A stretch of DNA of 64,000 nucleotides, from NCBI RefSeq assembly GCF_947242115.1, contig NC_074720.1:31658645-31722644 (forward strand). Direction: 5' to 3'. The notes beneath the pieces were generated by a model. It did no database searches. It saw only the letters and a program-made list of their open reading frames with translations, and had not been told where the DNA came from. The first letter of the stretch is position 1; each line of letters opens with the position of its first letter. A program made the position numbers and the translations under genes. This DNA is from Biomphalaria glabrata (Eukaryota > Mollusca > Gastropoda > Planorbidae). Positions 1 through 16,735 of this stretch are shown here, one piece after another.

Positions 1-776
1 AGAGACCTTTACACTAATGGCGAGTCCTGAACGGTTAGCTTGGTAAAGCAAAGGAAGATGGCGGGGGTTCCCGGTGTGTTAGACACAATGGAAATAGCAA
101 TGTTTTAAATGGACATTGGCTCGGACCTCTTACAGTTAGAAGGGTATGTTCAAGCAGGTTTACACGCCTAGAGTTTGAAAAACCTTCAGCTCAACTCTTT
201 TGACAATCTCACGGGATGGGAAGACAATGGGGAACAAGGGAGATAAGTCCATTCAACTCTGGTAAGCCAGGCTATGTGAAATGATTGTAAAGAAATCGAC
301 CAGAAACACTTTTGTTAAGCGCAAATGAAACTTTTATATGCAAGCTTTTCCTACTGTCACCCAGTCCGACAATGAATAAATGTAAAAGTTGGTATCGTAA
401 TAATTTTATCTTTTTGTATCTGAACATTGTTTTATAGGTCATTTCTGAAACCTTGTATGCAAATTTATAGTGGAACCCTGATCAATCTCTCAACCATACG
501 GGAAGACCATACACAACCCAAAGCTGCGTTTGGCTGTTGTAGGTGTAGCAGTAATGGAAATATTGTGAAGTTATTACAACAGTTATATATGTGCTACAGG
601 TCTACTTATTTCTTTTAAACGGACATAATGTAAGAATTGTTTCCTTAAAAAAAATAAAATAATTTAATCTATAAATTGCTGTTAACAAATATAAAGTAGG
701 ATCAAGGGCTATAATAACATAACAAACATAAACACAAGAGCTAAAATGACAAAAGTAATCTAAAAAAATATAGGTC
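1..776. other. No gene seen; presumed intron 2 of receptor gene A
   Basis: No exon resembling the receptor third exon (a WHP..VVTN block) was found on either strand here, so the remaining exons of gene A should lie beyond the left edge. The short open frames have no recognisable motif. Confidence 0.4.
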
Positions 777-965
777 TTAATATTTTGTTGTTTGTCTGAG
801 GTCAATGGGGCGCGAATTCCAAACCTTTGGTCCAAGCATTGGAAAGCCGAAAACCGTAACTGTTGTAGAAAAACGTGGCACAGTTAGACGTGTCCAGACC
901 ATGGAGTGTTGGACTCCCCGATGGACATATGGAGTGGTCAGTTCACTAAGGTACAGGAGCATTTC
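777..965 (-). mobile_element. LINE fragment, C-terminal end of ORF2
   Basis: The minus-strand frame contains RLTVPRFSTT and GPKVWNSRPIDLRQT, a block typical of the extreme C-terminus of non-LTR reverse transcriptase proteins (CR1/Jockey-like). It is a short, 5'-truncated remnant with no 3' tail identified. Family assignment below the LINE level is not possible. Confidence 0.6.
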
Positions 966-1116
966 TTTATTGTAAATTCAAAAATAACCAATATGGCCAC
1001 TTTATAGTCGATTCTTGCATACACAGGAAGCCTTAACTAAATACTTAAACTATCCATCCCAGTGTATAAGAGCTAATGTTATTATACAAATCTAGAAACA
1101 GTGTAGCTCTACTTAC

Positions 1117-1250
1117 TCATCATACTTTAAACTCAAGTCTTCTACCCCTTCATGGTCCGATGGATTCCAAGAGATATCTGAGTCGTTCCAATGGACTTCC
1201 ATGTAGTTAACTGTCAAGAAGGATTGTTGCAGACCGTCCGTGGCTAATAT
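1117..1250 (-). CDS. Gene A exon 2
   Basis: 134 nt, entered in phase 0 after an AAG acceptor and left in phase 2 at a GA|GTAAGT donor. It encodes ILATDGLQQSF and VNYMEVHWNDSDISW. Length and phases equal exon 2 of genes B and C. Confidence 0.85.
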
Positions 1251-2487
1251 CTTAATAAAACAGACAAATACGAAGTCGAGGACGCTATATGGTATTATCA
1301 CTGTTGAGAACTAATTAATAATAAGCAATTCATAAAAATAGTTCTAAAAAAGGCTTATCTAAGGGAAAGAACTACACATTTACAAATACATATCTCAAAA
1401 CTGGTATAATTTATTTCCCTTTTTCGATATCAAACAAAGTAATTACTTACCAATAATTAATTAATTTTTAGATTGATTCATATTTTCTAAGGTACAGTAA
1501 AAAAATTGTAAAGTTTTAACCTGATCCGAGAACAGGTGTGGGAGAATCATCTAAAGGGAAAAAAACATACAAATTTAGTCAAATGTCTCAATACTGTATA
1601 ATTTATTCCCCCTTTTCGTGTCAAATAAAATAATTATTACCAGTAATTAGTACTAATATTTTTATATTTTGTATTGGTTCATGTACAATCAATAATTGTG
1701 TAAAGTTTGAACTTCATTTGAGAAAGGGTGTGGGAGAAATAACGTGTACAACATTGAACTAGACAAACAGACTGACGGAGCAGATATGAGCTTTGTACAA
1801 TTACTTCTTGCTCTGAAATTGAATTATGCAACGTTTAAACTATTAACATAAACTAAATATATGATTGTAAACGAATTAGGGGATTCCGCAATCATAACAT
1901 AGACAGTGCACCTACGCAGGTTTAAACTAGGAACATGAAATGCACCAAGATACCTGTGTGTAGTCGCTGAATGAACTCTTTATATTGTCTGTTGTATTTA
2001 TGTGTATGTTTCTGTTGTGTTGTCTTTATATGAGAAACGAGTCCTTGTAATCACAACAAATTTCCGTAAGGATCAATAAAGCAGTCTTAGTCTTAGTCTT
2101 AGTCTTAGTCTTAGTCTTAGTCTTAGGAAGTAAGCTACCTTCAGATCTGGAGGAACATCCGAGACATGTACATATAGGTGACAAGCATGAACGTTTCAAA
2201 GGGAGAGAACACAATGTCCCATGACGTACATTGAGAGATTTAAAAAAAAAAGAAATTCAAATTTATGTATGAATCTTGACACTTACCTCGTATGCTTTAA
2301 ATTTCACCAACAAATTGACCTTTGAGTTATTTCCTGTCGGACAGAGTTTCCCTTGTACTGCTCTATGGGATTGAACCTCAGACTTCAGCGTCACTTTGGC
2401 CTCGCGGTATTTTGACATCGACTCGTTCAAGGCGGACCAAACGATTGTCATTTTATGAATTACAATCAACAACAGGACTAGATTCAT
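1117..2487 (-). CDS. Cys-loop ligand-gated ion channel subunit, gene A (first two exons, partial)
   Basis: This is the 5' end of a neurotransmitter-gated ion channel gene that runs off the left edge. Exon 1 (2287-2487) encodes a signal peptide ending near VWS, then the N-terminal helix ALNESMSKYREAK and KLCP. Exon 2 (1117-1250) encodes YMEVHWNDSDISWNPSDHEG, the beta-strand block equivalent to WxDxxLxWxP of nicotinic receptors. The splice junction is phase 0 after exon 1 and phase 2 after exon 2, exactly as in genes B and C. The start at 2487 is preferred over an upstream in-frame ATG at 2520 because the hydrophobic leader then matches gene B in length. It lies tandem to gene B on the same strand, consistent with local duplication. 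The product should be a membrane receptor subunit; its ligand is unknown. Confidence 0.85.
1368..1800 (+). repeat. Dispersed repeat family R1, two partial copies in tandem
   Basis: Two head-to-tail copies (about 1368-1550 and 1550-1800) of a repeat marked by an AATAATTGTG...AAGTTT block followed by GGTGTGGGAGAA and ATAACGTGTACAA. The same block recurs at 12255, 25965, 38195, 62170 and, inverted, at 3440. No coding capacity; class unknown. Confidence 0.55.
1895..2127 (+). mobile_element. LINE 3' end with TCTTAG tail
   Basis: The segment reading AATTTCCGTAAGGATCAATA and then about seven TCTTAG units is the 3' end of the same LINE found inverted at 20998-22560 and as a short tail at 26375. The microsatellite tail rather than poly(A) is a known trait of some CR1/Rex-like non-LTR elements. 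It lies in intron 1 of gene A. Confidence 0.7.
2287..2487 (-). CDS. Gene A exon 1 (signal peptide and N-terminus)
   Basis: 67 codons from ATG at 2487 to a GAG|GTAAGT donor, phase 0. The hydrophobic leader MNLVLLLIVI is followed by ALNESMSKYREAK with an N-glycosylation sequon (NES) and by the conserved KLCP. Confidence 0.85.
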
Positions 2488-3234
2488 TTTGGAGTTGATT
2501 CTCCAATACAATCTTTTCACAATTTTAGTTTTTAATCAGATAACACTTAAAAAAAAATCCTTCATATCAAAAGCCACCTCCGAAAAAAAATATCACACAA
2601 AACAGAAAAGAAAAAAAAAGGAAACAAAAAAAAATGTTTTGATTTAGTATGAATTGACTGCCATGTATAATTCACGTCAATCACAAGCAGCCTAGCAACA
2701 CGGCTGACAATTTAAAGTAGATTCAGTGCTACAGGCCAACGTAATGTGTGAGCATATTTAAACAAGCTTTGTAGAGTTTGATGATAAGAAGAGAGTCAAT
2801 ACTGGTGCAAGTCAACTCTGTAATCTAGAGCTATTGACAGCAGGTGAATGTGAGATTCTAAAATTCGAAATAATGTGTGCATTGATCTAATTATTTAGAA
2901 TTAAAATTTAAAAAAAAAAAAAAGAAAAAAAAACTTTAATGGAAACTGCAAGGGTTAAAGTTCAGTTTTGAGAATTGAAAAAAAAATGTTTCCTCTTAAC
3001 ACCTTCCAAACTCTTCACAGTAGGTCGGTTGGGGGGGGGGCGTGGACAGGGATCTCAAAAACGACTCCAACAATTTTTCCCTGAAATGTGAACGTTTGTG
3101 AAAAAATCAACAACATTAAATTTGGTCTATAGATTTACCTATATCTGGATCACACGTCAGTGGGCATTTTCGCAGTGAGTTAAATAAACATTTATACGTT
3201 CAGGAAAATTAACCCACGTATGTAGAATTCAGTG

Positions 3235-3415
3235 TAGACTATTGTCTTTTTCTAGGTCTTGATCTAATTCTCTAACTAGAATCTTCTATACCATATCACT
3301 AACTAGATTCAGTCTAGACTCTAGACACTGTCATTTTTATGTTTCTTAGTTTGAATCTACATCACCAAACTATATATTTTTTACTCTGAGTGAATTTATA
3401 CATAGGACTAACCAA
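3235..3415 (+). repeat. Dispersed repeat R3, TCTAGA-rich
   Basis: A stretch with CTAGACTCTAGACACTGTC, then ACATCACCAAACTA and GAATTTATACAT is repeated in diverged form at 40440-40600. TCTAGATCT-rich DNA also occurs at 27360-27500 and 41700-41830. No coding capacity. Confidence 0.4.
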
Positions 3416-3439
3416 GCTTGCAAAGCATACATCAACTCA

Positions 3440-3640
3440 GCCAGTCTGTCTGTCTGTCTGGTAAAAAGATTGTATATGTTATTTCTTCGGCACCCAATCT
3501 CGGATGAATTTGAAATTATGCACAATTATTTCTTTTACCTGACAACACAAGAATCAATAAAAATTATTAACCAATTAGTTAATTAACTATTGGCAATTAA
3601 TTATTTTGTTTGGTATCTCTAATAAGGGAAAGAAATTGTA
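3440..3640 (-). repeat. Dispersed repeat R1, inverted copy
   Basis: Reverse complement of the R1 family: GTCTGTCTGTCTGGTAAAA, then the inverse of the GATCCGAGA...GTGCAAAATTT block, CTTTTACCTGACAACACAAG and a TTAATTAATT-rich segment. Matches the copy at 62170-62470 across its length. Confidence 0.55.
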
Positions 3641-3744
3641 CTGGACTAAAGTGGTGGTTTAAGCTAAATTAGTCCCTTCTATAGGTTGCCGCTCTAAATT
3701 GAAACAAGCAATATATAACTGAAGAATCTTCTCTCTTCATAAGT

Positions 3745-3990
3745 AACTTACTAGCTGGGTGGTTAGCAGGTCGGCCCGAGCGGATGTGAGCCACTAGTTC
3801 GAATTCAGGTGTCCCCCCCCCCCTTTTTTTAAAAATACTTTAAAAAACAATTACAATAAAATTCACCCATATATTCTTTTCTTTCTCCCCCCCCTCCCCA
3901 TTTTCCCAACTGGTTCAGATAAGTGATAGGATCTCAGCGTGTTGAACGCTTATAAACTTCAATAAAATTGACGCAGCTTTAAATTTATTC
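3745..3990 (+). mobile_element. tRNA-derived SINE, family 3
   Basis: Begins AGCTGGGTGGTTAGCAGGTC, like a pol III box A, and has TAGTTCGAATTCAGG, like box B, about 35 bp later. A related copy at 51095-51290 shares AACTGGTTC..ATAAGTGAT..G and the downstream body. Confidence 0.55.
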
Positions 3991-4029
3991 AGTTATCGGT
4001 AACACGGCTGGCTACAACATGTTGGCTCT

Positions 4030-4265
4030 AGACCAAGATAGTCTACAGCCAAATTTACATTTATATTTTTTTTACTTTGAAAAATTATAACGGTCAAACT
4101 AGAGTTTTCTCCTTGTGGCCAACGAGCTAGTAGGAATAATTATTTTCTCAGCAATATACATCAACTGTTAAATTTCTAGGGAAATAGAGCCGTTTTTGAG
4201 ATCAGCTGTCCGCCAACCCACCCAGGTTCCTCCATTAAGGAGTGACTTGAATAGAGGTATTGTAA
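4030..4265 (+). repeat. Dispersed repeat R2
   Basis: Contains ATAACGGTCAAACTAGAGTT, AACGAGCTAGTA and AGAGCCGTTTTTGAGAT. Diverged copies lie at 42010-42255 and 57270-57455, both ending near TGA(A)TAGAGGTATT-like sequence. Class unknown, non-coding. Confidence 0.5.
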
Positions 4266-4339
4266 TGACATTTTAATGAGTCAGTGGCGTCTTATTATTT
4301 TTGACGTTAGTAAGAGAAGAAATTATTTGATCGTCAAAG

Positions 4340-4680
4340 CAGGTCGAGAAAAAGTTTCTCTCTTACACTCTGTCTCAATTTCTTTATGTCTTTCTGGCTG
4401 TCTGTCTGTATATCTTCTCTGTCTCGTTTATCTGTCTGTCCCTCTCTCTGTATATCTTCTCGGTCTTGTTGTCTTTATGTCTTTCTATCTGTCTGCCTTT
4501 CTGTCCCTCTTTCTGTATACCCTTCTGTATTTCTCTCTGCCTCCCTCTCCCTGTGTGAGTGTCTCTCTCTTATTTTCTCTCCATGTCTCTCTCCATGTCT
4601 CTGTTTGTCTTTCTTTTCCTATTAATTTCTCTGTCTCTCATTTTGTCTGTTTCTGTGTTTCTTTTGTCCTTACAGAAGTG
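4340..4680 (+). repeat. Pyrimidine-rich CT/CTGT tract
   Basis: About 340 bp of imperfect TCTGTC, TCTCTC and TTTCTGT motifs, which explains the open frames there; those are not credible proteins. Confidence 0.7.
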
Positions 4681-5495
4681 AGATGCAAAGCTGAGTCACG
4701 CTCATAAATGTACATGTGTGCAAGTAGTTGTTGTCGAATGTTCTATTTGTCTACACTGGAAAGTTATTTCTTGTTTAGCAAAGTGACAAAGGCAATCAGT
4801 AAACGGCAATCTATCGAGACGTGAAATGTGATGCCATTGATAGTCTTAGTGGAATGTTTTCCAACTGCATTAAATAAAAAACAACATAAAATGAACAAAA
4901 GGTTTTAGTTTAACAAGTTACAATTTACCTCATCTGTAAATCAATATCAACTTAATTAAAGCGCCCAGCTCTGGCTATGATCGAGAGTGTCCTCTTTATC
5001 TGTGTATGTGGCTTAATAGCATATGCATTGCACATCATATTAAACTTCACAAAATGTACATAAATTAGTTCAACATATAGAATAACACGCGTTCTATTCA
5101 TACTATGTCATATAGAATTAAATTTCAAACAAGCTCAGTCTTAAAACGCATTGACAACATAATGAGTAATGCTTTATTTTTAGCTGCGAAACTATTTCAT
5201 TAATTATTTTTTTCTGTTATTCTATTAGTTCAATATTATACTTAAACTCTGATTTTACAGATTATCTAAAGTGACTCCGAAAGATAATAAATCTTTTTAG
5301 TCGGTAATTATTAAGATTTTTTTTCTGTACCGTGAAAGCTAGTGTTTTCATTGTTGATTGCATTATATTGATATTATTGATTTGACCTATATTGATGCTA
5401 TTACATTTTCTTAATAAACCAATAACATTAAAATTCCTTTTACACATGGCCACCCATTTAAAAAAATAAAACACAATATTTCTTTCATTAATTAT

Positions 5496-5501
5496 TTTAT
5501 T
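5496..5501 (-). promoter_or_regulatory. Poly(A) signal for gene B
   Basis: AATAAA on the minus strand about 210 nt after the gene B stop codon, in AT-rich DNA. Placement fits a short 3' UTR. Confidence 0.5.
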
Positions 5502-5709
5502 AAGTAGAAATTACTTATTTTTGCAACAAGTACAAAATAGAAAATTGAACTAAGACATTTTTCAATATATTTTCAGAGAGCTAAATACATATATATTTTA
5601 AAATAATTGTATGGGTTAGAGTGACTTTGGTTTGGTGGTGGGTTAAAATATCGAGGCTGTGGTGTTAGGGCTAACTTTAGGCGTAAGGGTTTCAATTTGA
5701 AATCAAATT

Positions 5710-12726
<7,017 letters not shown>

Positions 12727-13516
12727 TGTATTCTATGTATGTAAACTTTTTTTTCTTTTCCTTTTCAGGTCTTGATTCGACGAACTGGACACAGTTAAGA
12801 ACTTTATTTTAAAGGACACTTTGAGAGGCGCTAACTTTTCATTCTAAAAAAATGACGGGTCTTTTCTGCTCGTAGCAAAACAGTACAACGCAGTACCAAT
12901 GCTATCAATGAATGTGATTTATGGGCCTGGTTTCCTGTTATCAGGCTAGCTGCTTTGTGGCTAGTTGAATTTACTCAGCGACTCTGTGTTTCGACCAAAA
13001 CTAATGTGTGAATTGAATGAAAACAAATAACAGCTCTCAGACCTCTCCCAATGAGTCATGGCAGTTTGGTGTAAACTGGTGAAACATAGCGTTTCAAGTT
13101 TGCTTTGCCAACAAACACCAAGTAGCTTAACGAACACTTCCCACTCAGGAACATAATTTATTACATAATGAAAACGAGAGCATTATGGATCTTGCGTTTT
13201 GAAATACTTTATAGCTTTAAGTTTATCTCCTTTTTTAAAAAAGCCAATAGCTAATTAGGGTGTTAAGTTAAGTGTCCAACACAACGACCGACCACCTTCG
13301 CTTTCATAAGTGTCTGCCAGGTAGTGACACTTGAGATCGGTTAACATCTTATTTGGTGAAGTCGTCAAATTAAGAATGGACAACCAAATGTTTTGTAGTG
13401 TACTATTGTAAAAATATTGAAACACAATTACTATAATGAAGCAAACCAACTTGACAGCGGAAAATACTTTAAGAAATAAAATGTCAACACTGAGGAAGAG
13501 CAGCAATCCCTTAATC

Positions 13517-13705
13517 CAGGGGTTCTCAACCTGTGGGTCGCGACCCCCTTCAGGATCGATTGACGATTTGCCAGGGGGTCGCCAAAGACCATCGAAAAAG
13601 TATATTCTTCTATTGCTGTGTGTGTGAGCGGGGGAGGGGGTGGGTCGCGCCAGAGTGGGGGATTGTAAAAAGGGGTCGCCGAGCTTAAAAGGTTGAGAAC
13701 CGCTG
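13517..13705. mobile_element. hAT-type MITE, 189 bp
   Basis: Inverted ends CAGGGGTTCTCAACCTGTGG and its counterpart GGTTGAGAACCGCTG, flanked by CCTTAATC (13509-13516) and CCTTAGTC (13706-13713), an 8-bp target duplication with one mismatch. Typical of non-autonomous hAT elements; no coding capacity. Confidence 0.88.
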
Positions 13706-13742
13706 CCTTAGTCCCATTCGATACATCTAAATCAAAATAGTT

Positions 13743-14236
13743 TGAAGTGTGCAAATAGTGTGTCTCTGGGTGTGCAAATAGTGTGTCTCTGGGTGTGCAA
13801 ATAGTGTGTCTCTGGGTGTACAAATAGTGTGTCTCTGGGTGTGCAAATAGTGTGTCTCTGGTTGTGCAAATAGTGTGTCTCTGGGTGTGCAAATAGTGTG
13901 TCTCTGGTTGTGCAAATAGTGTGTCTCTGGGTGTGCAAATAGTGTGTCTCTGGGTGTGCAAATAGTGTGTCTCTGGGTGTGCAAATAGTGTGTCTCTGGG
14001 TGTGCAAATAGTGTGTCTCTGGGTGTGCAAATAGTGTGTCTCTGGGTGTGCAAATAGTGTGTCTCTGGGTGTGCAAATAGTGTGTCTCTGGGTGTGCAAA
14101 TAATGTGTCTCTGGGTGTGCAAATAGTGTGTCTCTGGGTGTGCAAATAGTGTGTCTCTGGGTGTGCAAATAGTGTGTCTCTGGGTGTGCAAATAGTGTAT
14201 CTCTGGGTGTGCAAATAGTGTGTCTCTGGGTGTACA
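13743..14236 (+). repeat. 23-bp minisatellite, about 21 copies
   Basis: Unit contains TGTGCAAATAGTGTGTCTC plus four more bases, with very low divergence between units. Since 23 is not a multiple of three the unit cycles through all frames and yields the long PETHYLHTQR-type minus-strand frames, which are not proteins. Confidence 0.95.
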
Positions 14237-14394
14237 TTCTATAATTATTATTTTTTAAAGGATGTAACTAAATATCATAAAAGCCGGTGCCCAAAGGAAC
14301 AATGTTGAACTCTCCAGTAACAAATCTGAAATTAATTAAAAGTAAAAAGAAAAAAAAAACCTAAAGGCCATTGATCTAAGCTTTTTTTAATGTG

Positions 14395-14575
14395 TTAAAG
14401 CATGCGTCCTGGCCAGTCTCTTTTGTGAACCTGTTGGGGAGGGGGGGGGGGGGTAAAGTCTGTCTGGGAGAAGGTTTCTGTGCTGTCTTTCTGCTCTCAA
14501 CAAACACAACTTAACTTAGATCGGGATTTGAACTTCAGCCCCCCTCGATCAAATGTTAACTCCAATCCTTGATTG
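14395..14575 (-). mobile_element. tRNA-derived SINE2
   Basis: Shares GTCTCTTTTGTGAACCTGT, a poly(G) run, GAGAAGGTTTCTGTGCTG and CAACAAACACAACTTAACTT with the copy at 16895. Box B remnant is degenerate. Confidence 0.55.
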
Positions 14576-14713
14576 CTTCTGTATTTTGTTAAGAACAGAG
14601 TAAAAATGTCTTCTCTTGGCTTTGCAAATAGTGCAGCCACCAGCGCTTTACCTTTTGTGAAGGCTAGAGATTTTAAAAACTTAAAGAAAACAACATGAGC
14701 GCTTATCTTATAA

Positions 14714-15229
14714 CAAGGCCGTCCTTATTTAATTGGAGGCCCTAGGTGAAGTGAGTAGCGATACCCAAGGTGAAGTGAATAGAGTGGCCCCAAATAAAAT
14801 AGGAAAACACAAAATTAAACCAAAAGATATGCAGTGAATTATAAAACGTGCCGTATCTATATCAAAATCAACACATAAGTTCAATTCCTATAGCACCGAT
14901 ACCACGAATATACTTCAGTGACGATTCATGATCACCAGGCTAGAAGCAAAGTTTCGACATTTCACCAGCAGGAAGAATTAATGGTCTACTAAAATATGCA
15001 GTCGAACAAGTAGATATAAACTTAGTAGATATTCGCGAATAAACCTTGAAAAAAAAAAGCAGCGATTAGATCTGGGCAAGTTGACAGTTCTGCTATGTTT
15101 GTGATTTAAGCCCTGTTTCGCAATTCTTGTTCTAAAAATTTTTTTTTTTCTTTGAGTCTAGTGCGAGACCCCCACTAATCAGAGGTCTAAAGCGACTACC
15201 TAGTTTGCCTTTGCCTAAGGCCCTCCCTG
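14714..15229. mobile_element. Possible hAT-type MITE
   Basis: Starts CAAGGCCGTCC and ends GCCTAAGGCCCTCCCTG, a weak inverted pair. No convincing 8-bp direct repeat, so the ends are uncertain. Confidence 0.3.
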
Positions 15230-16519
15230 TATACATATATATATATATATATTTATATAGGTAAAGTATATGAAAATACCTAGCATTAATACATTAATAA
15301 ATGCAGTATCATTGAAGACAATGAACAAGGGAGCCTGTACACAAATACCACCCAGGCCGTCCACCTATTTGTGTCTACTTCCATACACTTCGCAAAATCT
15401 TTTGAGTTCTTCTAACGTCTGATGGTACACTGGTATCTTTCTTGACAGGCAATGATTATTGCACAAGTGATATAGATTCCATTGACACAAGCGTGTTTCA
15501 AACCCACACTAGTTTTAACAACATAAAATAGTATCTCTTAATGAAAGAGAGTACCCAACTGATTCGTTAATGTAGAGATAACTCGTGAAAATTAAAGCAA
15601 TATGGAGAATGGAGCAGAACATTTCTGAAAAGAGAATCACTCTGGTTTCAACAAAACTAAATGCTTTTAGCTATTCAAACACTATCTAGCTGTCAGTGTA
15701 CGCCGAGATGGTTTTTCCCCATTTGAATACATGTTTTATTTTTAAATAGTTTGTAGATTATTTTAAAAGACTAAATCGATGCTGATGCCTATCGCTTTTC
15801 AACGTATCGTTTGGGTCAGTATACATTTTAACAGATGTATTGAAAAACAAGTATTTTTAAATATGTCAGTTGTTTTATCGTAAACACCCCTCTCCTTCTC
15901 ATGGCCTAATGTAAATACTATTAAGTATCTCACTAGCTACACCGCTTCGTACAGAAAGTTCAGCCTGAAGCTGTAAGTAAAAAGATGATTTTTTTTTTGT
16001 TAGCTATTATGTGTGTTGGTGTGCTTTAAGGAATAATTTAATAAAGAAGAATAATTTATTTCTGCAATAATCATTGCCCATTTTCCTTTCTTTTCCTCAA
16101 TGTTAAGACTAGGCCAAGTTGACATACAGCTCATTGATAAGCTAGGTATGGAGTTATAATGGCTCAGAAGTTTATCTAGTTGACGAGGGTCTACAGTCAG
16201 AGTATCGGTGAAGTATCGGCCAACCTTTCATCTTGGTCAAGGGATAATATCCTTTACCTGGTCAAAGGTTCGTGAAAGGAATTGATCTCTTTGAAGAGGT
16301 CATTGATAAACCAAATATTTGTCCGACGTGAACTGTGTGTTGTATCACTGTGGAGTGCAAACAAGGGCCGGACTTGCTGTAATGCCTACTATAAGACAAC
16401 TTATAGGCACTATTGCTTAAATTGAATCCACTTTATTTATTTAGTCTTTAGAATAGAAATACGAGACCAGTCTTTCTGACTCCAAAACAGAGAATAAACT
16501 AAAACAAGAAGGCTTAATA

Positions 16520-16735
16520 ATGCTGATCATGACTTTCTTAAAGCTACATTGGATCTGGTGGACTATCTCTGCAAACTGTGTCTCGGCACTCCTCAACGGG
16601 TCCATGTCAGCATGGCGAGAAGCTAAATCCAAACTCAGATCTGACCTGTTGTCTCACCGGGCAGTCATCGAGAAGTTGTGTCCGGCAGAATCCAACAGCA
16701 AAGTCAACATGGAGTTTTATTTTTACACCTATGGG
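16520..16735 (+). CDS. Gene C exon 1 (signal peptide and N-terminus)
   Basis: 72 codons from ATG 16520 to GGG|GTAAGA, phase 0; a second ATG at 16529 is possible. Encodes SALLNGSMSAWREAKSKLRS and IEKLCPAESNSKVN. Confidence 0.88.

Larger units (their letters stand above)
2530..5495. other. Intergenic region between genes A and B
   Basis: No host gene seen. 2530-3230 and 4690-5495 are AT-rich with short poly(A)/(T) runs and nothing recognisable. The rest holds dispersed repeats and a pyrimidine-rich tract annotated separately. It should contain the gene A promoter next to 2490, but no convincing TATA box was identified. Confidence 0.5.
12727..16519. other. Divergent intergenic region between genes B and C
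   Basis: About 3.8 kb holding the two start regions. No further gene seen. It contains a SINE1 scrap (13255-13320), a MITE, a 23-bp array, a SINE2 copy, a possible second MITE and AT-rich DNA. CTACTATAAG at about 16388 is a weak TATA-like sequence ahead of gene C. Confidence 0.5.

Noticed and set aside
13431-14237. 268-residue frame with PETHYLHTQR repeats
   Set aside because: Product of the 23-bp minisatellite read through its three frames; no other evidence of coding.
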